A stretch of DNA of 64,000 bases, taken from NCBI GenBank assembly GCA_015660995.1, contig JACTUC010000022.1, positions 1 through 64,000 of the forward strand, written 5' to 3'. Of this stretch, positions 16,038-25,060 are shown one piece after another (the stretch's first letter is position 1; every line of letters starts with the position of its first letter). The DNA comes from Candidatus Methanomethylicaceae archaeon (GTDB lineage: Archaea; Thermoproteota; Methanomethylicia; Methanomethylicales; Methanomethylicaceae). A program made the position numbers and the translations under genes. The notes beneath the pieces were generated by a model. It worked only from the letters and a program-made list of their open reading frames with translations. It was not told the DNA's origin and searched no databases.

Positions 16038-19000
16038 ATGCAAAAAAAGTATCTATATTTGACTTTAGCGATTTTTCTGTGCTTTGCAGTTGTCTTTGCA
16101 TCAGGAATGACTATTGCTAACGATAATGCTTGCAAAAAAACTCTCATCACAGCCCCAACCGGCGGATCGCCAGGCACTTTTCATGTTGGTGACACAGTTT
16201 CATGGAATATAACCGTCTATTCGTCCAATACGTCAATTCCAAACAATCCTGCGGTAATGAAGGATCTAATTATCTATGATAACCTTCCAGCGGGCGTAAC
16301 CTTTGTAACCGGCACCAACTGGAGCAGTTCTACAGCTACCTTCAGCGTAATAGGCACCAATCTGTTGAAATGGGACTTTGGCAGTACAACACTAAATGGG
16401 ATGCCTCAGGCTTGGGTCAACTTTAGCGTGACAATCAACAATGTCCCGGCCAATACGGTTCTAACCAATACTGCAAATTGGACAGCTAATGTGTACGATG
16501 TCATCGCCAACGATTGGCAGTCCATATCCGTCCCTGCCTTCGATTCCATACGGATCGTTAAGTCGCCATCAACGCTTACAACAGCACTCAATGTCACAAG
16601 CCCAATAGTCATGGGGACTCCGTTCCATGATAGCGCAACCTTGGGCGGCCACGTCTCTGGGTACGACATGAATAATACTGCGACCATATCCTTCTACTAC
16701 AGCACTGACGACGTCAACTGGATCCAGATAGGCAGCGCACAAAGCGCGCCGTCAAATGGCGGAACGGTCAATTCAGCTGACGTAACTGGATTAGCCGTTG
16801 GTACTTACCACTTCAAGGCCAACTACACTGGCAATACCTACTACAGTAGCGTAACAAGCGCCGATCTTTCAGAAAACTTGACCATCACTCAAGCCCCGTC
16901 TACCACCACTACCAAGCTCAATGCAACGACAATAAGCAATATACCGACAATAACGCTGGGTGGAACGGTGCACGATATGGCTAATGTGACCTTCACCGTC
17001 CCGATTGGGCCATACCCCCAGCCTGCAGGAACCATTACATTCCTCATTGCCTACAATAGCAGCTTACAATGGCAAGTCTTGAGTAGTGGTCCTGGGACAT
17101 GGGATCCATCGACTCATACCTTCTATGCAATCTCCGTCGACGTCACTCCGAATAGCACCGGTTACTACTACTTCAATGCGACCTACAGTGGCGATGGCAA
17201 CTACTCGGCCAGCCACGACTGCTATTCGAAGGAGGTGCCACAAAGCGAGATACTGCACGTATTGAAAGCTCCTACAAACGTCACCACTCTGCTCAATGCC
17301 ACAGGCCCGATAACCCTTGGCCAAAATGTCACCGACACAGCCACAGTAACTGGTGGTGTCTTGGGCATAGTCCCCACAGGGACCGTCACCTTTGATTATA
17401 GGTTCCCCAATAACGGGACATGGAAGACCTACGACACTGAGACCCTGTCCGGTGGCGTGGCAACGTCCAAGCCTTTCACGCCAACCCAGGCAGGTGTTGT
17501 TTACTACTTCAACGTCACCTACAATGGTGATGGCAACTACAGCTGCAGCACCTCTAATGTAACGAGTGAGCATATTACCGCGAACAAAGCCACTCCGACA
17601 GTTAATACTGCGTTGCTATCTGTCACTGGTGCACCCATAACGAGTATCATCCTGGGCCAGGGCGCAAATGATACGGCCACAGTAACTGGTGTCTTGGGCA
17701 TAGTCCCAACAGGCACCGTCACCTTCAGTGTACAGCTACCCAATGGTACATTGGTGACCTTCGATTCAAATCAACCCCTGGTGGCAGGCTCGGCGACTTC
17801 CACAGCCTATTACCCGCTGGGAAATGGGACCTACCTATTCCAGGCTACCTACAATGGCGATGGCAATTATCTAACCGCAACCAGCAATATAACAACTGAA
17901 CCTTTGGTTGTTACTGCGACTACAAGTGAAATAGACACCTACCTCAACGCGACTACGATAACGTTGGGCTCAACGGTTTACGATACAGCCAATGTTACAT
18001 TCCCAGTATCGATTCCGCCGTACCCCGTTCCGACAGGGAGCATAAGCTTCTCGGTGAAGCTAATCGGCGGCACGTGGGAATCACTAGGAAATGTGGTCGG
18101 CACTTGGGATTCATCCAATAACCGGTTCTATGCGAACTCGGCTGAGTTCACTCCTAACCAGACTGGGACCTACTACTTCAATGCAACCTACAGTGGCGAT
18201 GGCAACTACACAGGTTCCCATGAACAGGGCAACTCTGATACCCGACTGGAGAAGCTAGTTGTAACCAACGCGACTCCAATAGTCACCACTCAACTCAATG
18301 CTACATTGATAACCTTGGGAGCTGGTGTGACGGATACCGTCACCGTAACGGGTCTAGGCATCGGCTTCCCGGTACCGACTGGCACCGTACAGTTTACTGT
18401 GCAGTGGCCTAACTTGACTGTAACCAACCTTGGCACACCGGTGACTTTAGACGCATTTGGCATGGCAACATCCATACCCTTCACACCACCTTTCACTGGC
18501 TCTTACCTCTTCAACGCCACATACTCCGGAGATAGCAACTACAATGCAGCCTCTGACGCCATAGCTTACCAAAATCCAGAGCTTCTAATAGTTGCGCGAG
18601 GCAATGTAACGGTCACAACTCAGCTCAATGCTCTGACAATAAACTTTGGCCAGAGTACCACAGACACGGTCACCGTGACGGGCCTAGGCGGCATCTTCCC
18701 GATACCGACAGGCTCTGTTCAGTTCATTGTTAACGGGTCAAACCTCGGCAGTGCTGTAAACCTCGATGCATCCGGCATGGCAACATCTCCAGTCTTCACG
18801 CCAACTCAGGTAGGCACCTACTACTTCACCGCCGAATACAGTGGCGATGGCAACTACACTGGCAGCACATCGCAGATCACAGTAGATGAGACTCTTACCG
18901 TCGGTCCAGGCACTCCAACAGTGGAAACCCGTATCAACGGCTCAGTGGACACAATACAGTCCGTCCTCGGCGACCAATTCAATGATGAAGCCATAGTTAC

Positions 19001-19091
19001 AGGCTTTGACGGAGTTACGAGTTACTCCAACTGGAACTGTCATGTTCTTCCTGTACTGTCCAAACGGCACAACCATCAACTTCGACAATGA
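16038..19091 (+). CDS. Giant secreted Ig-repeat surface protein, N-terminal part (frameshifted)
   Basis: Begins with a signal peptide (MQKKYLYLTLAIFLCFAVVF, residues 1-27), then a DUF11-like domain (about 35-170) with GDTVSWNITV and DNLPAGVTF. About seven Ig-like (Big/bacterial-Ig-type) repeats of about 105-125 residues follow, each with the pattern LNAT-ITLG-DTATVTG-PTGTVTF-GTYYFNATYSGDGNY. The eighth repeat breaks off at NDEAIVTGFDG, after which the frame reads nonsense to a stop at 19091. The missing remainder of that repeat is encoded at once in the +1 frame (see next entry). N-X-S/T sequons are dense, consistent with a glycosylated S-layer-like or adhesin protein. AGAGAGGG about 10 bases before ATG 16038 supports the start. 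The upstream 290-base gap is AT-rich with TATA-like sequence near 15980. Confidence 0.8.
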   Translation: MQKKYLYLTLAIFLCFAVVFASGMTIANDNACKKTLITAPTGGSPGTFHVGDTVSWNITVYSSNTSIPNNPAVMKDLIIYDNLPAGVTFVTGTNWSSSTATFSVIGTNLLKWDFGSTTLNGMPQAWVNFSVTINNVPANTVLTNTANWTANVYDVIANDWQSISVPAFDSIRIVKSPSTLTTALNVTSPIVMGTPFHDSATLGGHVSGYDMNNTATISFYYSTDDVNWIQIGSAQSAPSNGGTVNSADVTGLAVGTYHFKANYTGNTYYSSVTSADLSENLTITQAPSTTTTKLNATTISNIPTITLGGTVHDMANVTFTVPIGPYPQPAGTITFLIAYNSSLQWQVLSSGPGTWDPSTHTFYAISVDVTPNSTGYYYFNATYSGDGNYSASHDCYSKEVPQSEILHVLKAPTNVTTLLNATGPITLGQNVTDTATVTGGVLGIVPTGTVTFDYRFPNNGTWKTYDTETLSGGVATSKPFTPTQAGVVYYFNVTYNGDGNYSCSTSNVTSEHITANKATPTVNTALLSVTGAPITSIILGQGANDTATVTGVLGIVPTGTVTFSVQLPNGTLVTFDSNQPLVAGSATSTAYYPLGNGTYLFQATYNGDGNYLTATSNITTEPLVVTATTSEIDTYLNATTITLGSTVYDTANVTFPVSIPPYPVPTGSISFSVKLIGGTWESLGNVVGTWDSSNNRFYANSAEFTPNQTGTYYFNATYSGDGNYTGSHEQGNSDTRLEKLVVTNATPIVTTQLNATLITLGAGVTDTVTVTGLGIGFPVPTGTVQFTVQWPNLTVTNLGTPVTLDAFGMATSIPFTPPFTGSYLFNATYSGDSNYNAASDAIAYQNPELLIVARGNVTVTTQLNALTINFGQSTTDTVTVTGLGGIFPIPTGSVQFIVNGSNLGSAVNLDASGMATSPVFTPTQVGTYYFTAEYSGDGNYTGSTSQITVDETLTVGPGTPTVETRINGSVDTIQSVLGDQFNDEAIVTGFDGVTSYSNWNCHVLPVLSKRHNHQLRQ

Positions 19092-20193
19092 GCCATTAGT
19101 CGATGGAGTAGCATACTCCTCATACGTAACACTCAACCCTGCAGGCTTCTACTACTTCTCCGTATGGTACACTGGTGATGGCAACTATACTGGCCAGGTG
19201 AGTTACGCAGAATCATTCACCGTCGGTCCAGGCACATTAATAACCACTCTGCTTAACACAACCTGGATCAACCTTGGTCAATCTGTCTCCGACTCCGTCA
19301 CGTTTGTTGGAGTCCAAAATGGCTACCCAGTCCCAACAGGCACTGTCGAGTTCCAGAACAACGACACTGGCGTATGGGTAACCTTCGACACCGAACCGCT
19401 GTCCAACGGAATGGCCACTTCTGGGCCTTTCACTCCAACGCACGCAGGGAAATTCTTCTTCCGTGCATGGTTTGACGGAGATACAAACTACATGCCAACT
19501 GGCAGTTGCCCGTTCGGTGAACCGCTAAGGGTCTACCCACCGCTTCCTACTATAGAGACAATTCTTAGCAATGGTGCACCCACCATCGGTGACGCAGTCT
19601 ATGACACCGCTACACTGACTGGCTACGGTTCCTTATCGCTTGCAGGGGCCAACATACAGTTCTGGTACATGGCACCTGGTGGTCAATGGGCACCTTTAGG
19701 CAGCCCACAGCTTGTAACAAATGCCGCTGGCGGTACATTTACATCCATATATCTCATGCCCAACATCGTTGGTAACTGGTTCATTAAGGCTAACTATACT
19801 GGCAATGCGAACTATTGGCCTGGTGAGAGCGGAGTTGAGCTTATACAAGTTCAGCAGGACACTCCGACAGTAACAACCTATCTCAGCGCTACAAACATAA
19901 CTATCGGCGAGTCAATATATGACAACGTTACAGTCACTGGCCTCGGCGGCAACTTCCCAGTACCAACAGGTACTGTCCATTTCCAGAATAACGACACCGG
20001 CGTATGGGTAACCTTCGACAATGAAACGCTGTCCAACGGAATGGCCACTTCTCAACCTTTCTATCCATCGCACACAGGGATCTTCTTCTTCCGTGCAGTA
20101 TACGATGGCGACAGTACTTACACAACAGCTCAAAGTGGCAAATGCATAGAGATCGTAATGGTCTATCCTGAACCTATTGGCTACATTGATTAA
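19006..20193 (+). CDS. Ig-repeat surface protein, C-terminal part in +1 frame
   Basis: Continues the 16038 protein after an apparent +1 frameshift at about 19020. Reading GVTPTGT across the junction by skipping one base of GTTACGAGTTACTCC restores a standard repeat ending GDGNYTGQVSY. Three more Ig repeats follow (about 19225-19530, 19540-19850 and 19855-20190), the first and last carrying an almost identical NNDTGVWVTFD segment. The TTG at 19006 has no independent signal peptide or clear ribosome site, so this is not a separate gene. The intact protein would be about 1385 residues. No C-terminal membrane anchor is present, so attachment would be non-covalent or by another partner. An error in the assembly, a recent mutation or phase variation are all possible. 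Confidence 0.75.
   Translation: MTELRVTPTGTVMFFLYCPNGTTINFDNEPLVDGVAYSSYVTLNPAGFYYFSVWYTGDGNYTGQVSYAESFTVGPGTLITTLLNTTWINLGQSVSDSVTFVGVQNGYPVPTGTVEFQNNDTGVWVTFDTEPLSNGMATSGPFTPTHAGKFFFRAWFDGDTNYMPTGSCPFGEPLRVYPPLPTIETILSNGAPTIGDAVYDTATLTGYGSLSLAGANIQFWYMAPGGQWAPLGSPQLVTNAAGGTFTSIYLMPNIVGNWFIKANYTGNANYWPGESGVELIQVQQDTPTVTTYLSATNITIGESIYDNVTVTGLGGNFPVPTGTVHFQNNDTGVWVTFDNETLSNGMATSQPFYPSHTGIFFFRAVYDGDSTYTTAQSGKCIEIVMVYPEPIGYID
19351..19422 (+). repeat. 72-bp repeat within Ig module, copy 1
   Basis: Runs from TTCCAGAACAACGACACTGG to ATGGCCACTTCT and matches 19981-20052 with about five differences. This DNA-level identity exceeds that between the other repeats and implies recent duplication or gene conversion. 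Confidence 0.75.
19981..20052 (+). repeat. 72-bp repeat within Ig module, copy 2
   Basis: Partner of 19351-19422, in the last Ig repeat. A related but more diverged version lies on the minus strand near 56640-56720 in the other Ig-repeat gene. Confidence 0.75.
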
Positions 20194-20207
20194 TAATACA
20201 ACTTTCC

Positions 20208-20222
20208 TTTTTTTTATTTTTT
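20208..20222 (+). terminator. Long T-run terminator of the Ig-repeat gene
   Basis: Almost uninterrupted T stretch (one A) 15 bases after the stop at 20193. Confidence 0.6.
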
Positions 20223-20293
20223 AAACGTATAATAATACCTTTAGACAAACAGTCGAAAGATTATATTGAGAACGATCAGCTATGCTGACATGC

Positions 20294-20335
20294 ACTACCT
20301 CTGGAAGGTAGTTAAAATCTTCTACTTTGTAGAAG
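20294..20335 (+). other. Two tandem perfect hairpins before the 20363 gene
   Basis: ACTACCT-CTGGA-AGGTAGT (20294-20312) and CTTCTAC-TTT-GTAGAAG (20319-20335) are two perfect 7-bp stems separated by six bases. They end 27 bases before ATG 20363. They could be operators for dimeric regulators, overlap the promoter, or form RNA hairpins in a leader. Confidence 0.55.
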
Positions 20336-20362
20336 GGAGCTGGATTTATAATAAATAACTAG

Positions 20363-21838
20363 ATGAATGGAAAAATTGGCAAAATGAACAGCAAATTAGA
20401 GTTTAAAGGCAACAAGGCATTCTTTGCCTTTATTATCCCATTTGTATTCAGGCTAATTCTTGAAGTTTATTCATTACCTTACACAATAGGTTATGACACA
20501 GTAGTTTCTTTAATTCCTGGCGTAAGCAGCCATTTCTCAACATTGGGCAATCTGCTAATTAACATTGGACCAGTTTATTATTCAATAGCCATTTTAATTC
20601 AAAATTTGCTTCAAGACCCTACCCTCACTATTAAGATACTTGCAGTATCTCTTCAAGGCCTTTTTGGGTTATCTATGTTCTTATGGGGTACAACTTTTTT
20701 AAACAGAAAAAATGCGCTATTTTTCTCTCTCATTACATCCTTTTATTTTTCAACACTCAGAATATCCTGGGATCTTCAACGTAATGTCCTAGGCTTATGC
20801 TTTCTCTTCCTTTGCATGTATGCCTTTGAATCAATCCAAAACAAAAAAATTGGTTCAATCATTCTTCCTCTTTTCTCCATCTTAGCCATTACCGCAGATC
20901 CATTAATTCTACCAATATTGGTTGTCGTTCTGCTACCAAGAATAGCTAAAAAAGACAAAATAGCGACCTTCTCGGTATTCATTTCCTTAATCTTTTTTTG
21001 GGCTGGTCTGTATACCCTGACAGGAAATAATGCTGGGATCATTGACACTCTATTGAATGAATTAACGTTATTTATCCCAAATTACCTGTACATTTTTCCT
21101 CAAGGTTTTATAGCTTTGGAGTTTTTCTTATATCTCACATTACCGCTGATTCCCTTTCTATTCAAAGCAATAATCTCTATATCCAAAGATAAGGTTGGAA
21201 TAAGCAAACTCATGCCCGCCATATTGTGGTTCAGCGCGTCCATAATATTGAGCTTGATATTGGGTTTGGGTTACAGATTTGCCTTTATGGCCCCAATTCC
21301 GGCTATTGCAATTATAATATATTACATAAATGATAAGCACAAGACTCAAAGAAAAATGATAATTGGCATTACAATAATTTTTGCGATTGGATTTTGCGCG
21401 TTTCAAAATCCATACCCATTTCCCTATTATACGACACCTGTTATGTGGCGTAGTGAATTCTTAAGCGCTTTTCCAAGTTCAATGTTGCAAAATACAATTC
21501 CTTTAGCCGACTCAGGAAAAGTAAACGATCTCTTCATTAAAGCTGATCAGATGATTGCATCTAGCAATAGCACTAGTATTATCATAGTCAATGACCCCAT
21601 GTTATACTTCTCTATAACCTCGCACTCCAACAATACCTATTACTATGGGTCTCACTTTGACGATCCAAAACCAGCAATAAACAATTATCTTGCGAAGGGA
21701 TACAATGTTTACATCATATGGTGGCAGTCGGGGAAGCAGTGGTACAACATCGACTTTGCTCAGATTCTTCGAGGCTACAATTATTCTGTAGTAGCTACAA
21801 AAGGGGATTATGCCATCTATTATGTTTCGCCTTCTTAA
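20363..21838 (+). CDS. Polytopic membrane protein, possible GT-C enzyme
   Basis: 491 residues with about ten hydrophobic helices and a soluble C-terminal domain of about 130 residues with sequons, predicted outside. The first loop contains LPYTIGYDTVVSLIPG, with an aspartate in the position used by GT-C glycosyltransferases; ProGly-rich and Tyr-rich loops fit that class. The final SVVATKGDYAIYYV resembles the C-terminal beta strands of archaeal membrane glycosyltransferases such as the 7747 protein (DYTLYKIP). No named family is recognised with certainty. It is AT-rich and lies downstream of two tandem hairpins. Confidence 0.55.
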   Translation: MNGKIGKMNSKLEFKGNKAFFAFIIPFVFRLILEVYSLPYTIGYDTVVSLIPGVSSHFSTLGNLLINIGPVYYSIAILIQNLLQDPTLTIKILAVSLQGLFGLSMFLWGTTFLNRKNALFFSLITSFYFSTLRISWDLQRNVLGLCFLFLCMYAFESIQNKKIGSIILPLFSILAITADPLILPILVVVLLPRIAKKDKIATFSVFISLIFFWAGLYTLTGNNAGIIDTLLNELTLFIPNYLYIFPQGFIALEFFLYLTLPLIPFLFKAIISISKDKVGISKLMPAILWFSASIILSLILGLGYRFAFMAPIPAIAIIIYYINDKHKTQRKMIIGITIIFAIGFCAFQNPYPFPYYTTPVMWRSEFLSAFPSSMLQNTIPLADSGKVNDLFIKADQMIASSNSTSIIIVNDPMLYFSITSHSNNTYYYGSHFDDPKPAINNYLAKGYNVYIIWWQSGKQWYNIDFAQILRGYNYSVVATKGDYAIYYVSPS

Positions 21839-21915
21839 TATTAAAAATATAAAGTAAAATATAAATTTTATTCAGGGAGTAGTGTTATATAATTGAAAAT
21901 TTACAAAATATATAC

Positions 21916-22449
21916 ATGCGATCATGGTCGTCTTTAGAAAAAGGCACCATCATCATCTTCATAGGAACTGTTCTTCTTGCTATGAGCATAGTGCCTTTGT
22001 ATGCGTTTCTTCCCGCAAATCTCTACTGGGAAGCGAAGCCTAATGTTGCAAGTGGCAGCAGCTATAACCAGGACATCGGCTTTTTCGTCGTTGGAAGCTA
22101 TGTCAAACTTGATGTTTATGTGTATGGTGGGAACGGCAAAATATCTGCCCAGGTATTGAATACAGGCATGAACAACATCACCAAAGAAACAAGCATTGTA
22201 GGAACCGGCACGATTCTCTTTCAAGTCCCTAACAACGACTATTATAGCGTATTCTTGAGGAACGCTTATCTTATCCAGAACGACAAGCAGGTCTTGATCA
22301 AAGTTTACTATTCTTTCTATAATGACGTCTTTTTGGTTTCTGGTATTGTTATAATCGCGCTAGGCACCGCCATCATATTCTACTATGGAGTAAGGAACAG
22401 CGCAAGCAATAAGAAAACAGGCCCAAGCATCCCCGAAATGGGGTACTGA
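21916..22449 (+). CDS. Membrane protein with extracytoplasmic beta-domain
   Basis: 177 residues: an N-terminal transmembrane helix (about 12-31), an outward beta-rich domain of about 100 residues (VGSYVKLDVYVYGGNGKISAQVLN, then VPNNDYYSVFLRNAYL), a second helix (about 138-158) and a short polar cytoplasmic tail. Topology and strand pattern resemble GOLD/emp24-like archaeal proteins, but this is only a visual resemblance. The gene stands alone upstream of the GT2 gene. Confidence 0.6.
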   Translation: MRSWSSLEKGTIIIFIGTVLLAMSIVPLYAFLPANLYWEAKPNVASGSSYNQDIGFFVVGSYVKLDVYVYGGNGKISAQVLNTGMNNITKETSIVGTGTILFQVPNNDYYSVFLRNAYLIQNDKQVLIKVYYSFYNDVFLVSGIVIIALGTAIIFYYGVRNSASNKKTGPSIPEMGY

Positions 22450-22577
22450 TTGCACGCGATTCCCCAATACAGCGTTTCTTTCGGCTGGCAACTCGACGCA
22501 TGGCATCGATCCCACCCAACCTTTTAAGGTATGCAACAGATAGATAGTGAAAATCACTGAATTTGTGGCGATTGGGC

Positions 22578-23831
22578 ATGGCTTCGTTGCTGCTCGACTC
22601 GTTGAGCATCATTACTCTTCTAATCCTCCTTGCTTCCTTCGCCCTCACCATATACTCTCTCGTAATATTCGCTTTCGGGCTCTCCAGCTATCGTCGGTTA
22701 AGGCGAGATCCTTCCCCCAATGGTGCCAACGCGAGTTCAGATCCGCCTTTCGTCCTTCCCTTCATATCTCTGATAGTTGCCGTCAAGAACGAGGAAAAGA
22801 CTCTCTCGAGATCCCTAGAAGCGATGGTCTCCCTCGACTATCCGAAGGACCGCTACGAGGTCATAGTCGTGGAGGACGGCTCAACGGATAGCAGCCCTAA
22901 ACTGTGCGCCAAGTTCGCTGAAGAGCATCCCGATCTCGTGAAATTCTTTCACAGGGGGGCTTCAAAAGGCAAGCCTTCCGCCCTAAACTTCGCACTCGAA
23001 AAGTCTAGAGGCGAGATAATCGGTGTCTTCGACGCGGACAGCATTCCATCCTCTGAGTGCCTTGGACCTGTGATCTCAAGCTTCTCATCTGGGGTGTCTG
23101 CCCTTCAGGGTTTCACGAAGTCCGACGCAAAGGGCGGCTTCCTCATCCGCCTCCTCTCCCGCGAGCACGATGCGTGGTTCAATGCCTACATGATGGGAAG
23201 GAAGCGCCTCAACCTCTTTGTGCCATTCGCGGGCAGCTGCCAGTTCATTCGCCGAGATATTTTGGAAAGATTGGGTGGCTGGGACGAGCGATCCCTAACT
23301 GAGGATATGGAGATCTCACTAAGGCTCGCGGAAGCGGGCATACCTGTCCAATACGAGCCTGCGCTGAAGGGCAAGGAGGGCGTTCCATCTTCCCTTGGAG
23401 CCCTGTTTGGCCAGCGTCTTAGGTGGTTCCGTGGTTGGCTTGAGCTGATAATTCCTTCGATACCAAGATCTTTTGGGAGCAAAAAGTTAACAGACGCTTT
23501 ATTCTTACTCCTAACTCCCCTCATCTTTGCCATGTTTCCTGCTCTGACGATAATTGGTCTGGCTCTTTCGCTGATGTCACTCCAGATCCCGGTTTACTGG
23601 CTGCAAAGCCTGCTCTACCCCTTCATAATGCTCTCATTTCTATCTCTACTCATAATGGCTGGCGTCACCATCGCCTATGTGGACCGTGTGGTGTGGTACA
23701 AGGCAATCCTTTGGATCCCTGTGATCTTTCTCTATTGGGGGTTCCTGAGTGCAACAGCATTTGTATCCCTTCTTCAGGCCCTTGTAAGGTGGCCCAAAAA
23801 ATGGAGTAGCACCTCCAAGATCCAAATATGA
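22578..23831 (+). CDS. Processive-type membrane GT2 glycosyltransferase
   Basis: About 417 residues: an N-terminal helix, a cytoplasmic GT-A domain, then three or four C-terminal helices. All hallmarks of cellulose/hyaluronan-synthase-like GT2 enzymes are present: VVEDGSTDSS, VFDADS (DxD), TEDMEISLRL (ED catalytic base region) and QRLRWFRGW (QxxRW acceptor motif). It probably polymerises a sugar and may translocate the product, or adds a single sugar to a lipid. ATG 22578 is preferred to the in-frame TTG at 22563. GC-rich, in contrast to the preceding membrane genes, and just upstream of the MoxR operon. Confidence 0.85.
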   Translation: MASLLLDSLSIITLLILLASFALTIYSLVIFAFGLSSYRRLRRDPSPNGANASSDPPFVLPFISLIVAVKNEEKTLSRSLEAMVSLDYPKDRYEVIVVEDGSTDSSPKLCAKFAEEHPDLVKFFHRGASKGKPSALNFALEKSRGEIIGVFDADSIPSSECLGPVISSFSSGVSALQGFTKSDAKGGFLIRLLSREHDAWFNAYMMGRKRLNLFVPFAGSCQFIRRDILERLGGWDERSLTEDMEISLRLAEAGIPVQYEPALKGKEGVPSSLGALFGQRLRWFRGWLELIIPSIPRSFGSKKLTDALFLLLTPLIFAMFPALTIIGLALSLMSLQIPVYWLQSLLYPFIMLSFLSLLIMAGVTIAYVDRVVWYKAILWIPVIFLYWGFLSATAFVSLLQALVRWPKKWSSTSKIQI

Positions 23832-23975
23832 ATGACCAAAGATGATCTTTACAACCATCTAATGCGATCTTATTCAAAGAGCTGTAATTATTCTGTTTAA
23901 GAAACTAGGAAACAGAAATATAGTAAATATCGATTAACCTAATCTGTTGATCATCATTATTTGGGAGCGTATCAA

Positions 23976-24797
23976 TTGAGCGAGGATGTCAACGCCGTTG
24001 TCATTGGTCCTGCCCCTGCTGGCAAAACCGCTACCGCTTCCCCATTCTACATGCTGGGGGCATCGCTCCTCATAGGGGGCTCCCTACTTGCTGCAACCTC
24101 CTACCTTATCCTCCACTATGTTCCGTTGACCGCGCTGGGGCTGTCTACGGTAATCTTGGCTGCTGTCTCGTTTGCCCTCGGGAGAGGCCAACCCAGGATT
24201 CCCCCAGAGGTAAGCTCAATGCTCCTCGACTCTGGGCTCGAGAACACGGCAGCAATAATCGAGGAGTTAGGGATTAGCTCAAAGGCTGTATATCTCCCCT
24301 CGGGCATAGCAGGCGGAAAGCCGCGCGCCCTCCTCCCCATCTTGCCCTCAGCACAGCCAGAAACCACCATTCAGAGGCTGCCGAACCGCCTCATCGTGCG
24401 CTACGGGCAGGGGGCTGAGGAGATGGGGCTGCTCGTAAATACGCTAGGGTCAGCCGCAGTTGGCCGCTTCGGGCTCGAGAACCTCCAGGGAGGGGACATC
24501 GAAGGCGCCCTTTCGTCCGTGCTCACGGGTGCGACAGACCTGGCCGACTCAGTCAAGGTGGTTCAGTCCGAGCAGCTGATCACCGTCGAGGTAATAAACC
24601 CACGGATTGAACATAAGAACCTCAAGGTATTCGAGAACATCGGATCGCCTCTAGCCTCCATCGTCGCCTCAGTAATATCAGAGGTGACCGGCGGACCAGT
24701 TACAATAAACAGTGAGTCCCGCAGTGGGAACAAGCTTGTGGTTGAGCTCAGGGCTCTGGCGCTAGTGTCTATGCCAGAAAGGGAGGGAGCAATGTGA
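23976..24797 (+). CDS. First gene of MoxR operon: two-helix membrane protein (DUF7982-like)
   Basis: About 273 residues. Two transmembrane helices (about 23-45 and 48-68) near the N-terminus, then a soluble cytoplasmic alpha/beta domain of 200 residues with the motif IIEELGISSKAVYLPSGIAGGKPRALLPI. This pattern recalls the archaeal DUF7982 family, from memory. The TTG at 23976 has GGAG 9 bases upstream; TTG 23961 is an alternative. It ends in the ATGTGA overlap with the next gene. It is part of a seven-gene run that includes MoxR and DUF58, so probably works with them. Confidence 0.65.
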   Translation: MSEDVNAVVIGPAPAGKTATASPFYMLGASLLIGGSLLAATSYLILHYVPLTALGLSTVILAAVSFALGRGQPRIPPEVSSMLLDSGLENTAAIIEELGISSKAVYLPSGIAGGKPRALLPILPSAQPETTIQRLPNRLIVRYGQGAEEMGLLVNTLGSAAVGRFGLENLQGGDIEGALSSVLTGATDLADSVKVVQSEQLITVEVINPRIEHKNLKVFENIGSPLASIVASVISEVTGGPVTINSESRSGNKLVVELRALALVSMPEREGAM

Positions 24798-25060
24798 GGC
24801 TCAACGAGCGGTACATGTTCTCGATGGCGGCGGCTTACGCCCTCACAACGGCGATCCTGGCGGCGTTCAACGAGGATCGCTTGGACCTGTACCTATCCGT
24901 CTACATAATCGAGTACTTCGTACTGACGCTGCTTCATTCGCCACTGAAACCAAAAACGTCAAGGATGCTGGACGCGACCGGCTATGCCCTCTTCGCCATA
25001 TTTGTCATCATAGTGGCGATACAAGTCTGGGAGATACTCTTCGGGGGAGCGTTCCTGTGA
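24794..25060 (+). CDS. Small three-helix membrane protein of MoxR operon
   Basis: 88 residues with helices at about 9-24, 30-48 and 62-82 and a basic N-terminus. GTG start overlaps the previous stop by four bases (GTGA) and its own stop overlaps the next GTG start in the same manner, which is strong evidence that it is a translated operon member. No family recognised. Confidence 0.65.
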   Translation: MRLNERYMFSMAAAYALTTAILAAFNEDRLDLYLSVYIIEYFVLTLLHSPLKPKTSRMLDATGYALFAIFVIIVAIQVWEILFGGAFL

